Assembly (NCBI GenBank): GCA_025057155.1
Contig: JANWYD010000006.1
Span: 62,001 to 126,000 of the forward strand
Reading direction: 5' to 3'
DNA length: 64,000 bases
Source: Chloroflexaceae bacterium
GTDB taxonomy: Bacteria; Chloroflexota; Chloroflexia; Chloroflexales; Chloroflexaceae
How positions within the stretch are numbered: position 1 is the first letter of the stretch; each line of letters opens with the position of its first letter. The position numbers and the translations under genes are program-made. Positions 7,480-17,685 of this stretch are shown in pieces. The notes below the pieces were generated by a model. The model was given only the letters and a program-made list of their open reading frames with translations, did not search any database and had not been told where the DNA came from.

Positions 7480-9987
7480 TCACCCTTCAGGCACCAGTTC
7501 GCTATCCGGCTGGGGGATGCTCAGGGTCTGGGCAGGGGCGCCGGCGGGCCGCAGCGCCGTCGTCAGCACTTCGTCGAGCGTTTCTACGGCCACAAAGGTA
7601 AGTTCCTTGAAGATCGCCTGCGGCAGGTCGTCAAGGTCAATCAAATTGCGCCTGGGCAGGATAATCGTCTTGATACCGGCGCGGTGCGCGCCAAGGGCCT
7701 TCTCCTTGATCCCGCCGATGGGCAATACCCGCCCGCGCAGCGAAATCTCGCCGGTCATGGCCACATCGTCGCGCACCAGGCGGCCGGTGGCTGCCGAGGC
7801 CAGAGCCGCGGCGATAGTGATGCCCGCCGAGGGGCCATCCTTCGGCACAGCGCCCGCCGGCACGTGCACGTGGAGGGCGTGGGTCTCGAAGAAACGGGGA
7901 TCGATGCCCAGGTCGCGCGCCCGCGCGCGGACGTAGGTGAGGGCCGCTTCGGCGCTCTCGCGCATCACCTCGCCGAGCTGGCCGGTGATCTTCAGTTCGG
8001 GCTTGCCCTCAACCGCCAGCGCCTCTACAAAAATGATGTCGCCGCCCACCGGCGTCCATACCAGGCCGGTGGCCACACCCGGCTGGTCAATGCGCTCCTG
8101 GGCCTCATTGTAGAACCGCGGACGGCCCAGGGCCTCGCGCACAAAGGCTACGTCAACCACCACCGGGGAGGCCAGCGGCAGTGGAGCGCCCGCTCCGTTG
8201 TTCCCCTCCTCCGGCGCGGCGGGTGCGGCCACCTGGCCCTCCGCGTCCTGGCCCTCCTCGGCGATCTTCCGCACCACCTTGCGCAGCACGGCGCCGATGT
8301 TGCGCTCCAGGTTGCGCACGCCCGCCTCACGGGTGTAGTCGTTGATGATCGCTCGGATGGCCGGCTCCTCGATGACCACCTCGGCGGGGCGCAGGCCATT
8401 GGCGCGCAGTTGCCGGTCAATCAGATGGCTCTGGGCGATGCGCACCTTTTCGTCCTCGATGTAGCCGGAGAGTTCGATCACCTCCATCCGGTCGCGCAGG
8501 GCCGGCGGCACAGCATCCCAGTTATTGGCCGTAGCGATGAACAGCACCTGGCTCAGGTCGAAAGGCAGGTTCAGGTAGTGGTCGGTAAAGGTATGGTTCT
8601 GCTCCGGGTCAAGCACTTCGAGCAGGGCTGCCGCGGGGTCGCCGCGGTAGTCGCTGCCGAGCTTGTCAATCTCATCGAGCAGCATCACCGGATCGGCGGC
8701 CCCGGCGCGGCGCAGCTCCTGGATGATCCGCCCCGGCTGCGAGCCGATGTAGGTGCGCCGGAAGCCGCGCAACTCGGCCTCATCGCGCACGCCGCCCAGG
8801 CTCATGCGCACAAAGCTGCGTCCGAGCGCCCGCGCGATGCTCTGGCCCAGACTGGTCTTACCCACGCCGGGCGGCCCGACGAAGGCCAGGATCGGCTCGC
8901 GGCTGGCGCGCCCGCCGTCCTCGCCCAGCGCCGCCCGGCGCTGCTTCACCGCCAGGTATTCGAGGATGCGCTCCTTGACCTTCTGCAACCCGTAGTGGTC
9001 CTCGTCGAGCACCTGACGCGCGCGAGCCACATCAATGGCGTGGCCGGTGCGCTTGCCCCAGGGCAGTTCGGCGACCCACTCCAGGTAGGTGCGCACCATC
9101 TGATACTCCGGCGAACTGGCATTGATGCGTTCGAGGCGCAGCAGTTCGCGCTCGGCCTCCTTGCGCGCCACCTCGGGCAAATTGGCGGCGGCAAGCTTCT
9201 CGCGCAGGTCCTCCAGTTCGACCGCCTCGGGGCTGTCTTCGCCCAGCTCCTTCTGGATGGCCCGCAACTGCTGGCGCAGGTAAAACTCGCGCTGCTGGCG
9301 CGCCGAACCCTCCTGCACCTCCTGGCGCAGCCGGGCCTGCACTTCGAGCAGGGCCAGTTGCTTGCGATAAAACTCGCGCACCTTGATCAGCCGCTCAACC
9401 ACGTCGAAGGTGCTCAACAGATCCAGTCGTTCGCTGTAGGTGTAATCCGGCGAATAGCCGGTATTATCGGCGAGATGGCCCGGATCGTTGATTGAGCGCA
9501 CGTAGTTGCGGATCTCCTGGGTCACGCCGGGCCGCAGGTCGAGCACGGCGTCAACCGCGGCGTGAACCTCAACCATCAACTGTTCGAGTTCGGGGGTGCG
9601 CTCGAACACGTCGGGGCGGCGGGTGAAGGTGAAGCGGGGGTACGGTTCGCGCTGGACCTCTTCGCCAAGCTCCACCCGCACCAGGCCGCGCACAACAATG
9701 CCGCTGGCTCCGCCGGGGAGCAAGCCGGATTGCTCGATGCGCGCCTCGACGCCCACGTGGAAGAGCTGCTCAGCCAGCGGAGCGCCGCTCTCGGCGTCCG
9801 GGCGCCGCGGAACGAGGAGCACCAGGCGGTTGCTCTTCAGCGCGGCCTCGGCGGCGGCTTCGTTATCGCTGTCGAGGGTCAGACTGATAACCGTATAGGG
9901 AAAGACGACCGCGCCCTCGAGCATAATCAATGGCAACGACTCGGGGGCTGGCGGAGTTTCATGGATTTCCTGGTTGGCCTCGCTCAT
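7480..9987 (-). CDS. lon: ATP-dependent protease Lon
   Basis: An 835-residue LonA protease in usual domain order: N-terminal substrate domain (LPLIMLEGAVVFP), coiled linker, AAA+ module with Walker A GPPGVGKTSL (Lys377) and Walker B MLLDEIDKL, then the C-terminal Ser-Lys protease domain (Ser720 in KDGPSAGIT, catalytic Lys763 43 residues on). An insertion of about 25 Pro/Ala/Glu/Gly-rich residues (near APAAPEEGNNGAGAP) separates the AAA+ and protease parts. It degrades damaged and regulatory proteins in the cytoplasm. It is transcribed leftwards from its own consensus promoter. Confidence 0.97.
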   Translation of the reverse strand: MSEANQEIHETPPAPESLPLIMLEGAVVFPYTVISLTLDSDNEAAAEAALKSNRLVLLVPRRPDAESGAPLAEQLFHVGVEARIEQSGLLPGGASGIVVRGLVRVELGEEVQREPYPRFTFTRRPDVFERTPELEQLMVEVHAAVDAVLDLRPGVTQEIRNYVRSINDPGHLADNTGYSPDYTYSERLDLLSTFDVVERLIKVREFYRKQLALLEVQARLRQEVQEGSARQQREFYLRQQLRAIQKELGEDSPEAVELEDLREKLAAANLPEVARKEAERELLRLERINASSPEYQMVRTYLEWVAELPWGKRTGHAIDVARARQVLDEDHYGLQKVKERILEYLAVKQRRAALGEDGGRASREPILAFVGPPGVGKTSLGQSIARALGRSFVRMSLGGVRDEAELRGFRRTYIGSQPGRIIQELRRAGAADPVMLLDEIDKLGSDYRGDPAAALLEVLDPEQNHTFTDHYLNLPFDLSQVLFIATANNWDAVPPALRDRMEVIELSGYIEDEKVRIAQSHLIDRQLRANGLRPAEVVIEEPAIRAIINDYTREAGVRNLERNIGAVLRKVVRKIAEEGQDAEGQVAAPAAPEEGNNGAGAPLPLASPVVVDVAFVREALGRPRFYNEAQERIDQPGVATGLVWTPVGGDIIFVEALAVEGKPELKITGQLGEVMRESAEAALTYVRARARDLGIDPRFFETHALHVHVPAGAVPKDGPSAGITIAAALASAATGRLVRDDVAMTGEISLRGRVLPIGGIKEKALGAHRAGIKTIILPRRNLIDLDDLPQAIFKELTFVAVETLDEVLTTALRPAGAPAQTLSIPQPDSELVPEG

Positions 9988-10032
9988 AATCTATGCTCCT
10001 GACAAAGCGGAAACACGTTCCGCACTGCAATT

Positions 10033-10061
10033 ATTATGGAATTGGCCGGCGGCAGTGTCAA
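10033..10061 (-). promoter_or_regulatory. Consensus-like sigma-70 promoter of lon
   Basis: On the minus strand, TTGACA (10061-10056) is followed by a 17-bp spacer and CATAAT (10038-10033), about 46 bp before the lon start codon. No CIRCE heat-shock operator is visible. Confidence 0.75.
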
Positions 10062-10122
10062 CGGCAGGAAGGCATTCGCACGCCGCTTCTAGCGCAATGT
10101 TAATAGATGGTCTGGCGGCCTG

Positions 10123-10131
10123 TGCTATAAT
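10123..10131 (+). promoter_or_regulatory. Extended -10 promoter for the glycosyltransferase gene
   Basis: TGCTATAAT is a perfect extended -10 box, 22 bp before the ATG at 10154. It supports that start over the longer frame beginning at 9974, inside the lon 5' end. Confidence 0.65.
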
Positions 10132-10153
10132 CGCGCCGCAACAAGGGCCGTCT

Positions 10154-12250
10154 ATGAAGGGAACCGCCACAAGGAGATACGCCCCCTCCCTGAGCCGCCC
10201 GGCCACCCGGCCGCTGGCCCTTGGCACGACGCTCTTCTTGCCCCTCCTCATCGGACTGGCGACGCTGCTGCCTCGGGTGATCGGCCTGCGCGATTTCTTT
10301 ACCACTGACGAGGCCCACCACTGGGTCCGGCTCACCGGACGCTTTGCCGAAGCGATCAGCACGGGGCAGTGGGCCGAGACGATCCTCACCGGTCACCCTG
10401 GCGTGACGCTGTGGTGGCTGGGCAGCGTAGGGCTGCACCTCGAGCGCCTTGCGACCGCTGCGGGCTGGGCCGCGCCCCCCGACGCCCTGGGCCACCTGGT
10501 CTGGTTACGGCTCGGGCCGGCGCTGGCGCATACCCCGTTGTTGATTGCGGCGTATCTCCTGTTGCGCCGGCTGGTACAGCCCGGCCTGGCCCTGGCGGCG
10601 GCGCTGTTGTGGGCCACCTCGCCCTTCATGGTTGCGCACGGCCGCCTGCTGCATCTCGACGCTCTGCTGACCGACCTGTGCCTGCTGGCAGTGCTGGCGA
10701 CGCTGGTGGCCGTCCAGGCCGCGCGCCCCCTCCCCTGGCTGCTGCTCAGCGGTCTGTTCTGCGGCCTGGCCCTGCTGACCAAGAGCCCGGCGCTCATTGT
10801 GCTGCCATTTGTGGGCCTGGCGCTGTTCGTTCTGGGCGGGGCGCGCACCGGGGCGCCAGAAGGCTGGCGCGGGCGGTTGCTCCACGGGATCGCCTGGTCG
10901 GCGCCGCGCTACCTGCTGGTGCTGGCGGTGGCCGCGGCAGTGACGCTGGCGCTCTGGCCCGCCCTCTGGGTGGCGCCTGGCCAGGCCCTGGAGCGCTACC
11001 TCGATGAGATTATCAGCAACGGCGGGCGCCCTAATGGCGATGGACAGTTCTTTCTCGGCAGCCCCGATCCTGATCCCGGCCCGCTGTTCTACCCCGTTGT
11101 GGTCCTCTTCCGCGTCACCCCGCTGGAACTGGCGGGTCTTATAGGGGTAGGGGCGGGTTTCATACTCATTGCGCGGCACGGGGGCTCGAGCAAAGATCCC
11201 CTGATCGCCCGTGAACGGACAACCTTGCTGGCCCTGGCGGCCTTCGCGCTCCTGTGGACGCTGGTGATGACCGCTGGACCGAAGAAGTTCGACCGCTACA
11301 TCCTGCCGGCGTGGCCGGCCCTGCTCACCCTGAGCGCCGCTGGCCTGCTGGCCATCTGGCACAGGTTGCGCGCCCGTTTCCCTCGGCGCTGGTTTGCCGG
11401 GCCCGCTGCCGGGATCGCCGGCCTCCTGTCCCTCCAGGGCGCGCTGCTGGCCTGGTGCCATCCCTACTACCTCAGCTACTACAACCCCCTGCTCGGCGGC
11501 GGGCCGGTAGCCCAGCGCACCTTTCTGATCGGCTGGGGCGAGGGGATGGACCAGGTGGGCGCATGGCTGCGCACTCGCTATGACATCGGCGAAGGGCAGA
11601 TCATCTCGGCGCTGCCGGCCACCCTCCAGCCCTTCGTGCCCGTGCCGGTCCAGGAGGTTCAAGCCATTGACCGCGCCTCGGCCAACTACGCGGTGGTCTA
11701 CCTTGAATCGCTCCAGCGGCGCGACGCCCCTGACATCTACGCGCGCATCACCGGAGCAAGCCTGCCCCTGCATGTGGTGACTATTCACGGCATCGAGTAC
11801 GCCTGGATCTACCAGTTGCCAAAGCCGTACCAGACAGCGGTGGAGGCGGAGTTCGGCCGGGCGGTGCGTCTGCGGGGCTACACCGCCACCCTGGAGGGCC
11901 GGCGCCTGACCCTTACCCCTTCGTGGGACGTCCGCGCGCCCCTGAACGCCGATCTGCTGGTCTTCGTGCATGTCTACGATGCCGCGGGCATGCGTGTGGC
12001 TGGAATTGACGTGCCTCCGGGCGGCGCGAGTGCGCCCCCGACGAGCGCCTGGCAGCCTGGCCAGCAGGTGGCCGTGCCCCTCCCGATCGATCTGCCGGCT
12101 GCTCTGCCCGCCGGGGTCTATCGTCTGACCATCGGCCTCTACGACCCGGAGACCTTCGCGCGGCTGCCCCTGACGGGCGGACCGGCCGCCGACGTGGCCA
12201 TGGCCGGTCCTGATGCCGCATTGCTCGGCAACTTCCTGGTACAACCCTGA
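10154..12250 (+). CDS. Family-39 glycosyltransferase (PMT/ArnT-like membrane protein)
   Basis: A 698-residue polytopic protein of the GT-C fold. The first long non-cytoplasmic loop starts with FFTTDEAHHW, which carries the paired acidic residues (Asp52, Glu53) used by PMT and ArnT enzymes with lipid-linked sugar donors. About ten or more hydrophobic helices follow. The C-terminal 170 residues look like a soluble extracytoplasmic domain (a VFVHVYDAAG / VYRLTIGLYDP pattern typical of a beta-sandwich). The acceptor is unknown. It is a single gene and is divergent from lon. Confidence 0.82.
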   Translation: MKGTATRRYAPSLSRPATRPLALGTTLFLPLLIGLATLLPRVIGLRDFFTTDEAHHWVRLTGRFAEAISTGQWAETILTGHPGVTLWWLGSVGLHLERLATAAGWAAPPDALGHLVWLRLGPALAHTPLLIAAYLLLRRLVQPGLALAAALLWATSPFMVAHGRLLHLDALLTDLCLLAVLATLVAVQAARPLPWLLLSGLFCGLALLTKSPALIVLPFVGLALFVLGGARTGAPEGWRGRLLHGIAWSAPRYLLVLAVAAAVTLALWPALWVAPGQALERYLDEIISNGGRPNGDGQFFLGSPDPDPGPLFYPVVVLFRVTPLELAGLIGVGAGFILIARHGGSSKDPLIARERTTLLALAAFALLWTLVMTAGPKKFDRYILPAWPALLTLSAAGLLAIWHRLRARFPRRWFAGPAAGIAGLLSLQGALLAWCHPYYLSYYNPLLGGGPVAQRTFLIGWGEGMDQVGAWLRTRYDIGEGQIISALPATLQPFVPVPVQEVQAIDRASANYAVVYLESLQRRDAPDIYARITGASLPLHVVTIHGIEYAWIYQLPKPYQTAVEAEFGRAVRLRGYTATLEGRRLTLTPSWDVRAPLNADLLVFVHVYDAAGMRVAGIDVPPGGASAPPTSAWQPGQQVAVPLPIDLPAALPAGVYRLTIGLYDPETFARLPLTGGPAADVAMAGPDAALLGNFLVQP

Positions 12251-12299
12251 GCGACGGGGGAAGCCCTACGGGGTCAGGAAGAGCGCCGTAATCCCCAAT

Positions 12300-12328
12300 C
12301 TGAAAACCACAACCTGAAATGGTATAAT
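12300..12328 (+). promoter_or_regulatory. Promoter of der
   Basis: A perfect TATAAT at 12323-12328 has CTGAAA 17 bp upstream (12300-12305). A strong GGAGGA ribosome site follows at 12337-12342, before the ATG at 12351. Confidence 0.65.
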
Positions 12329-12350
12329 TCCTCCCCGGAGGAACGTAGCG

Positions 12351-13697
12351 ATGCCAAAACCGATTGTCGCCATCGTTGGCCGGCCCAACGTTGGCAAGTC
12401 AACCTTTTTCAACCGGCTGATCGGCGAACGCCGGGCCATCGTCGAAGACGTGCCGGGCACCACCCGCGACCGGCTCTATGGCGAGAGTTTCTGGAACGGG
12501 CGCGAGTTTACGGTGGTGGACACGGCGGGGCTGCTCTTCGGCCCCGAAGATCCCGGCCTGCCCGAGAGCGAGTTGCACCGCCGCACCCGCGAACAGGCCC
12601 GCCACGCCATCGAAGAGGCCGATACGGTCATCTTTCTGGTGGACGGGCGTGAAGGGCTGACCGCCGCCGACGCCGAGGTGGCCGAGATCCTGCGTCCCAT
12701 GGCCAAACGGGTGGTGCTGGCGGTCAACAAGTGCGACAATCCCGAACGCGCCCTCGACGCGGTTGAGTTTTACGCCCTCAACCTGGGCGAGCCCATTCCG
12801 ATGAGCGCCTTCCATGGCCTGGGTACCGGCGATGTGCTCGACCGGGTGGTCGAGACGTTTCCCGCCGTTGAGGCCGAGAGCGAAGAAGCGCCACACCTGC
12901 GGGTGGCGATCGTCGGGCGGCCCAACGTGGGCAAGTCGAGCCTGCTCAACAAGCTGACCGGCGAGGAACGCAGCGTGGTCTCAGCGGTGCCGGGCACCAC
13001 CCGCGACACGATTGACACGACGATTATATTCGACGGCGAGCCGGTGACGCTGATTGACACCGCCGGCATCAGGCGCGCCGGGCGCATTCAGCCGGGGATT
13101 GAGAAGTACTCGGTGCTGCGCGCCCTGCGCGCCATCGAGCGCTGTGATGTGGCCCTGCTGCTGATTGACGCCACCGATGGCGTCACCGCGCAGGACACCC
13201 ACATCGCCGGGATGGTGCTCGAGGCCAAAAAGGGCATTGCCCTGGTGGTGAACAAGTGGGACCTGATTGAGAAGGACAGCCACACGTACACCGCCTTCGA
13301 GCGCGAGGTGCGCGAGGCTTTCAAGTTTGTGGACTACGCGCCGATCCTGTTTATCTCGGCGCTCACCGGGCAACGGGTGAACCGGGTGCTGGAGGTAGCC
13401 CGGCAGATCGGGCGCAACCGCAAGCAGCGCGTGCCAACCGCTGAATTGAACGAGTTTCTCCGCGAGGCCGTGCATGCCCAGCCACCAATGGCTACCAAGA
13501 AAGGCGCACATTTGCGCCTGTATTACGCCGTGCAGCCGCAGGTTGACCCGCCGGTGTTCCTCTTCTTCGCCAACGACGGCTCCCTGGTCCACTGGTCATA
13601 CGCCCGCTACCTGGAGAACCGGCTGCGCGAGCGCTACGGCTTCGAGGGCACGCCGATCGTGATCGTTTTCCGCTCGCGGGAGCGGAAGGAAGAGTAG
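12351..13697 (+). CDS. der: Ribosome-assembly GTPase Der (EngA)
   Basis: A 448-residue protein with the tandem GTPase layout unique to Der. G1 of domain one is GRPNVGKST (9-17) with NKCD as G4. G1 of domain two is GRPNVGKSS (about residue 188) with DTAGIRR as G3 and NKWD as G4. The C-terminal KH-like domain (about 355-445) ends with RYLENRLRERYGFEGTPI. It acts in 50S subunit maturation. Length and motifs are those of a normal, intact gene. Confidence 0.97.
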   Translation: MPKPIVAIVGRPNVGKSTFFNRLIGERRAIVEDVPGTTRDRLYGESFWNGREFTVVDTAGLLFGPEDPGLPESELHRRTREQARHAIEEADTVIFLVDGREGLTAADAEVAEILRPMAKRVVLAVNKCDNPERALDAVEFYALNLGEPIPMSAFHGLGTGDVLDRVVETFPAVEAESEEAPHLRVAIVGRPNVGKSSLLNKLTGEERSVVSAVPGTTRDTIDTTIIFDGEPVTLIDTAGIRRAGRIQPGIEKYSVLRALRAIERCDVALLLIDATDGVTAQDTHIAGMVLEAKKGIALVVNKWDLIEKDSHTYTAFEREVREAFKFVDYAPILFISALTGQRVNRVLEVARQIGRNRKQRVPTAELNEFLREAVHAQPPMATKKGAHLRLYYAVQPQVDPPVFLFFANDGSLVHWSYARYLENRLRERYGFEGTPIVIVFRSRERKEE

Positions 13698-13704
13698 GCG
13701 CTGA

Positions 13705-14652
13705 TTAATCCAATGGCTTCAAGCCCGCGAGGATCGCCTCGCGCCGTGGTTCCAGGAAGGGCGGCAGGACCACCTTTTCGCCGAGGGCGGCTTCGTCTTC
13801 ATCCACTGCGAAGCCCGGCCCATCGGTCGCCAGTTCAAACAGCACGCCATTCGGTTCGTGGAAATACAGACTGCGAAACCAGTAGCGGTCCACCTTGCCG
13901 CTGTTGGGGATGCGCAAGGCTCGTAGCCGCGCGGCCCAGGCATCGTAGTCCTCGTCAGGCACGCGGAAGGCCACGTGGTGCACCCCGCCCGCCCCCGGGC
14001 GCGCCGGCGGCAGATCGGGCTGCTCGGCCACGTGCAACTCGGCGCCCGGCCCCCCCGGTCCCATCGCATAGACATAGACCGTGCGCCGCGGATGCTCCGG
14101 GTGCGCGTAGCGGCGCTCCGGACGCATGTTCAACACCTGCTGCAGCAGCACGTCAGTGGGCTGCAGGTCAGGCACGCTTATGGTAATCGGCCCCAGGCCC
14201 CGGATCTGGTACGCCGCCGGGACCGGACTGCGTTCCCAGGGGTGCGCCTCGCCGCTGCCTCCGTCGTCAATCAAGGTCAGGCGCTGCCCCTCCGGGTCCT
14301 CAAAATCCAGCGCCAGGCGTCCGTCGCGCTCGACCAGCGGCCCCGTCGTGACACCCGCTTCGTCGAGATGCTCTTTCCACCACTCCAGGGCCGCGCGTCC
14401 AGCCACTCGCAGCGCCACACGCGTGATTGAGCGCGTGCCGCGTTGCTCCGGCGGAACCGGCCAGTCGAAGAAGGTCAGATCGGTGCCGGGCGTACCCTTC
14501 GCGTCGGCGTAGAACAGGTGGTAGGCGCTGACATCGTCCTGGTTCACGCTGCGTTTAACCAGACGGAGGCCGAGGGTCCGGGTGTAGAAGCGATAATTCT
14601 CGCGGATCCGCGCCGAGATGGCGGTCAGATGATGGATGCCTCGCAGGTTCAT
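13705..14652 (-). CDS. Ring-cleaving dioxygenase of the glyoxalase/VOC family (MhqO-like)
   Basis: A 315-residue protein with two tandem VOC domains. Putative metal ligands are the His in GIHHLTAIS near the N-terminus, the His in [13 protein letters not shown] (second module) and the Glu in [12 protein letters not shown]. This is the pattern of the MhqO/MhqE group linked to hydroquinone and quinone stress in Bacillus; the substrate here is not provable. Its start overlaps the 3' end of polX by 4 bp (14649-14652), so the two are co-transcribed leftwards. Confidence 0.85.
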   Translation of the reverse strand: MNLRGIHHLTAISARIRENYRFYTRTLGLRLVKRSVNQDDVSAYHLFYADAKGTPGTDLTFFDWPVPPEQRGTRSITRVALRVAGRAALEWWKEHLDEAGVTTGPLVERDGRLALDFEDPEGQRLTLIDDGGSGEAHPWERSPVPAAYQIRGLGPITISVPDLQPTDVLLQQVLNMRPERRYAHPEHPRRTVYVYAMGPGGPGAELHVAEQPDLPPARPGAGGVHHVAFRVPDEDYDAWAARLRALRIPNSGKVDRYWFRSLYFHEPNGVLFELATDGPGFAVDEDEAALGEKVVLPPFLEPRREAILAGLKPLD

Positions 14653-16397
14653 CTCCCTCTCCTCTGTATCCGCTCCAGCAGGCGCTCGAGCGGCCAGGTG
14701 TTCACCACCCGCTCCGCGGGGGCCCAGCCCCGGCGGGCAGTGAGCACGCCCAGGCGGGTCCAGGCCAGTTCGTCGGGATGGTGCGCATCACTGTTGATGG
14801 CCAGATCAGCTCCCAGGTCAAGCGCCCGGCGCACATGGGCCGCGTCGAGGTCGAGCCGGTCAGGGCCGCTGTTGATCTCCAGGATCGCGCCGTGGGCGGC
14901 GGCGGCGCGGAACACCGCTTCCATGTCCAGGTCGGCGCCGGGCCGCCGGTTGAGGATGCGCCCGGTGGGATGGCCGACGATGTCCACGTGCGGGTTGGCG
15001 ATCGCCCGCAGCAGGCGGGCCGTGATCTGCTCGCGGGGTTGCCGCAGGCTCACGTGGAGCGAGGCCACCACCAGGTCGAGCGTGGCCAGCGCCTCGTCGG
15101 GCAGTGCCAGGGCGCCGTCATTTGTTATGTCAACTTCAACCCCGTGGAGCACGCGGAAGGACGCGCCGCGAGCGGCCCACTCGGCGTTGACCGCGGCCAC
15201 CTCGGCGGCCTGCTCGCGCAGCCGGGCCGCGTCGAGGCCGCCGGTGACCCCCAGGTAGGCGCTGTGATCGGTGATGGCAATGTAGCGCAGCCCGCGGGCG
15301 GCAGCGGCAGCGGCCATCTCGGCGATGCTGGCGCGTCCATCGCTCCAGCGCGTGTGCATGTGCAGATCGGCCAGCAGCGCCTCCGGGGGGATGAGGTCCG
15401 GCAGGCGCCCGGCGGCGGCGGCCTCGAACTCTCCGGCGTCCTCCCGCAGCTCCGGCGGGATCCACGGCAACCCCAGGGTGGCATAGACCTCCTCCTCGGT
15501 CGCGCAGGCGAGCAGCGAACCGTCGGGGCGGGCGAAGCCCTGTTCGGAGAAGCTGTAGCCACGCTCCTGCGCCAGCCGGCGCAGGTGGATGTTGTGCTCC
15601 TTGCTGCCAGTGAAATGCTGCAACGCGCTGCCCCAGCGTTCCGGGGCCACCACCAGCAGGTCGGCCCGCAACCCGCTGTGGAGCAGCACCGAGGCTTTGA
15701 CCTCGCCCTGGCCGAGCACGCGCGCCACCTGCGGCAGGGCGACGAAGGCCGCAGTGACGGCGGCGGCATCCTCGGCGGCGGCCAGCAGGTCAATGTCGCC
15801 CACCGTCGGGCGCCCGCGGCGCAGACTGCCGGTGTAGGCCAGACGCGGCACGGCGGGCAGCGCGGCGCGCAACTCGGCGAGCAGCAACTCGGCTGTAGCC
15901 AGGGCCGTGCCGAGCAGGGTGCGCTGCTCGCCTTCGGCCAGCGCGGCCAACCCCTGGCGGATGCGTTCCTCGCTCTTCGGGCCGAACCCCTTGAGCGAGC
16001 GCAGCCGGCCACTCTCTACCGCCTGCCGCAGATCGTCGAGGCTGGCGATCCCCAGTTCGCGGTAGAGCCGGCCCGCCCGCATCGGGCCAAGATCGGGCAC
16101 CCGCAGGAGATCGAGCACCCCGTCGGGAACCTCGGCCCGCAGGCGCTCGGCGAGGGGCAGGGCCCCGGTGTCGAGGATCACTCTGATCTTCTCGGCGATA
16201 GTCTTGCCGATGCCGGGGATCTCCTCCAGCGCGCCGCGGGCGCGATAGTCCGCCAGCGGCATGGGCAGATCGGCGATCGCCTCGCCCGCCCGGCGGTAGG
16301 CCAGCACCCGGAAGCGATCCTCGCCGAGGATCTCCATGCGGTCGGCAAGCTCCAGAAAGATGTCCGCGACATCGCGGTTCGAGAGGGTCTGGGTCAT
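14649..16397 (-). CDS. polX: DNA polymerase X family with PHP domain (PolX)
   Basis: A 582-residue bacterial PolX. The order is a helix-hairpin-helix 8-kDa-like region ([11 protein letters not shown], about 61-71), second HhH ([12 protein letters not shown]), polymerase-beta palm with GS190 and catalytic Asp201/Asp203 in TVGDIDLL and Asp246 in LRADLLVV, then a C-terminal PHP phosphoesterase starting [10 protein letters not shown] (His346, His348), with ITDHS following. It should fill short gaps in base-excision repair, with 3'-5' exonuclease activity from PHP. It overlaps the dioxygenase gene. Confidence 0.95.
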   Translation of the reverse strand: MTQTLSNRDVADIFLELADRMEILGEDRFRVLAYRRAGEAIADLPMPLADYRARGALEEIPGIGKTIAEKIRVILDTGALPLAERLRAEVPDGVLDLLRVPDLGPMRAGRLYRELGIASLDDLRQAVESGRLRSLKGFGPKSEERIRQGLAALAEGEQRTLLGTALATAELLLAELRAALPAVPRLAYTGSLRRGRPTVGDIDLLAAAEDAAAVTAAFVALPQVARVLGQGEVKASVLLHSGLRADLLVVAPERWGSALQHFTGSKEHNIHLRRLAQERGYSFSEQGFARPDGSLLACATEEEVYATLGLPWIPPELREDAGEFEAAAAGRLPDLIPPEALLADLHMHTRWSDGRASIAEMAAAAAARGLRYIAITDHSAYLGVTGGLDAARLREQAAEVAAVNAEWAARGASFRVLHGVEVDITNDGALALPDEALATLDLVVASLHVSLRQPREQITARLLRAIANPHVDIVGHPTGRILNRRPGADLDMEAVFRAAAAHGAILEINSGPDRLDLDAAHVRRALDLGADLAINSDAHHPDELAWTRLGVLTARRGWAPAERVVNTWPLERLLERIQRRGR

Positions 16398-16476
16398 GGC
16401 AATGCGCCTCTCCCCGGGCAGGCAGGCGAACCTCTCTGTATGCTACCACGATCTGGCGCGCCGTGCTTCTCGCGGC

Positions 16477-17559
16477 TCACGCCCTCTTTCGGACGGCGAT
16501 GGCAGCCTCCAGCGCGCCGAGAAAGGCGGCGGCGCAGCCCTCCCAGGCGGGAAGGGCAGCGACCCGCGCCTGCGCTGCCAGAGCCATGCGTTCACGGAGG
16601 GCCGCGTCGTCCATCAGGCGCGCCAGAGCCGCGTCGAGAGCCGCATCATCGTGCGGGGGAACCAGGAGACCCGCGTCGGGGCCGACGAGCTCCGGCAGCG
16701 GCCCTACCGCGCAGGCAAGCACGGGCAATCCGGCAGCCAGGGCCTCGGCGAAGACCAGGCCGTAGCCTTCGTAGCGCGAGGGGAGGGCGAAGAAGGCGGC
16801 GCGCGCGTAGGCATCGCTCAGCGCGGCGTCGCTCAGCGGGCCGTGAGCCGCGACGCTGCCCGGCGGCGCCAGGGCCAGCGCCGCGCGCACCGCCGCCCCG
16901 TAGGCTGGATCGGCGTCCGGCTCGCCGGCCAGTTCCAGCCGCCAGCCCGGACGGGCGACGCGGCCCCAGGCGCGCGCCAGTTCCAGCACGCCCTTGCGGG
17001 GGATCCACTGCGCTACGCACAGCGCCGACCAGGGAGGGCCGGCGGGCGCCGCGGGGCGTCGTGGCAGCCGGTCATACCCGCCCGAGGCGACGATGATCCG
17101 CTCGCGGGCCACGCCCCGTTCGACCAGGAGGCGCGCGCCGTCCTCACTCACGGCGATCAGCCGGTCGGCGCGCAGCAGCGGGGCCTCCCAGGAGGGCGGG
17201 GGTGTGGAGGTGTGGAGGTGTGGAGGACTGGCACGATCATTGCCGTTCTCGCCCGCGGCCACGCTCGGCAGTTCGTGGACCATGGCCACGAGGGGCCGCC
17301 GGGCGCGCCACCGGTCCAGCCAGGGGGCGCAGACGGCGCAGGCCAGGGCGTCCACTACCACCACGTCAAAGGGGGCCGGGTCGAAGCGCGCGCCCAGGCC
17401 CGGCGCGGCAGCCAGTTGCGCCGCCAGGTCCGCGCCAGAGGCGACGAACTCGGTCACGGTTACGCCCCGGGCGCGCAGGCGGGCAAACACCTCACGGTGG
17501 TAGAGGTAGCCCCCCGTGAGCCGGGCCGGGTCGCCCACGGTGAGAAAGGCAATGCGCAT
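16477..17559 (-). CDS. Family-4 glycosyltransferase
   Basis: A 360-residue GT-B transferase. It begins MRIAFLTVGDPARLTGGYLYH, the usual nucleotide-sugar transferase start, and ends with the GT4 donor-site block SRYEGYGLVFAEALAAGLPVLA, where the E-x7-E motif and Gly-rich turn are visible. The start at 17559 excludes an upstream extension made of the CCAAAAT heptamer tract. The middle contains an odd in-frame insert, PPHLHTSTPPP, written by a GTGGAGGT minisatellite (about 17201-17226). Donor and acceptor are unknown. Confidence 0.85.
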   Translation of the reverse strand: MRIAFLTVGDPARLTGGYLYHREVFARLRARGVTVTEFVASGADLAAQLAAAPGLGARFDPAPFDVVVVDALACAVCAPWLDRWRARRPLVAMVHELPSVAAGENGNDRASPPHLHTSTPPPSWEAPLLRADRLIAVSEDGARLLVERGVARERIIVASGGYDRLPRRPAAPAGPPWSALCVAQWIPRKGVLELARAWGRVARPGWRLELAGEPDADPAYGAAVRAALALAPPGSVAAHGPLSDAALSDAYARAAFFALPSRYEGYGLVFAEALAAGLPVLACAVGPLPELVGPDAGLLVPPHDDAALDAALARLMDDAALRERMALAAQARVAALPAWEGCAAAFLGALEAAIAVRKRA

Positions 17560-17564
17560 GGTGC

Positions 17565-17596
17565 GATTTTGGATTTTGGATTTTGGATTTTGGATT
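17565..17596. repeat. CCAAAAT heptamer tract 5' of the glycosyltransferase
   Basis: About four and a half copies of CCAAAAT (read on the minus strand) end 5 bp before the glycosyltransferase start codon. A second tract of five to six copies lies at 17637-17677, next to the stop codon of the following leftward gene. The two tracts are in opposite orientations. Confidence 0.85.
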
Positions 17597-17636
17597 GAGA
17601 GGTGCGCGTATGGAGGAAACGGTGGCCCTGTTCCGC

Positions 17637-17677
17637 AATCCAAAATCTAAAATCCAAAATCTAAAATCCAAAATCCA
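17637..17677. repeat. CCAAAAT heptamer tract 3' of the PTPS-like gene
   Basis: Alternating CCAAAAT and CTAAAAT units, over five copies, stop 8 bp before the end of the PTPS-like gene at 17686. Confidence 0.85.
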
Positions 17678-17685
17678 TCCGGCGC

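Noticed and set aside
7465-9495. A 676-codon plus-strand frame
   Set aside because: It is antisense to lon, a strongly recognised gene, and reflects high GC with few stop codons. Its sequence shows no domain.
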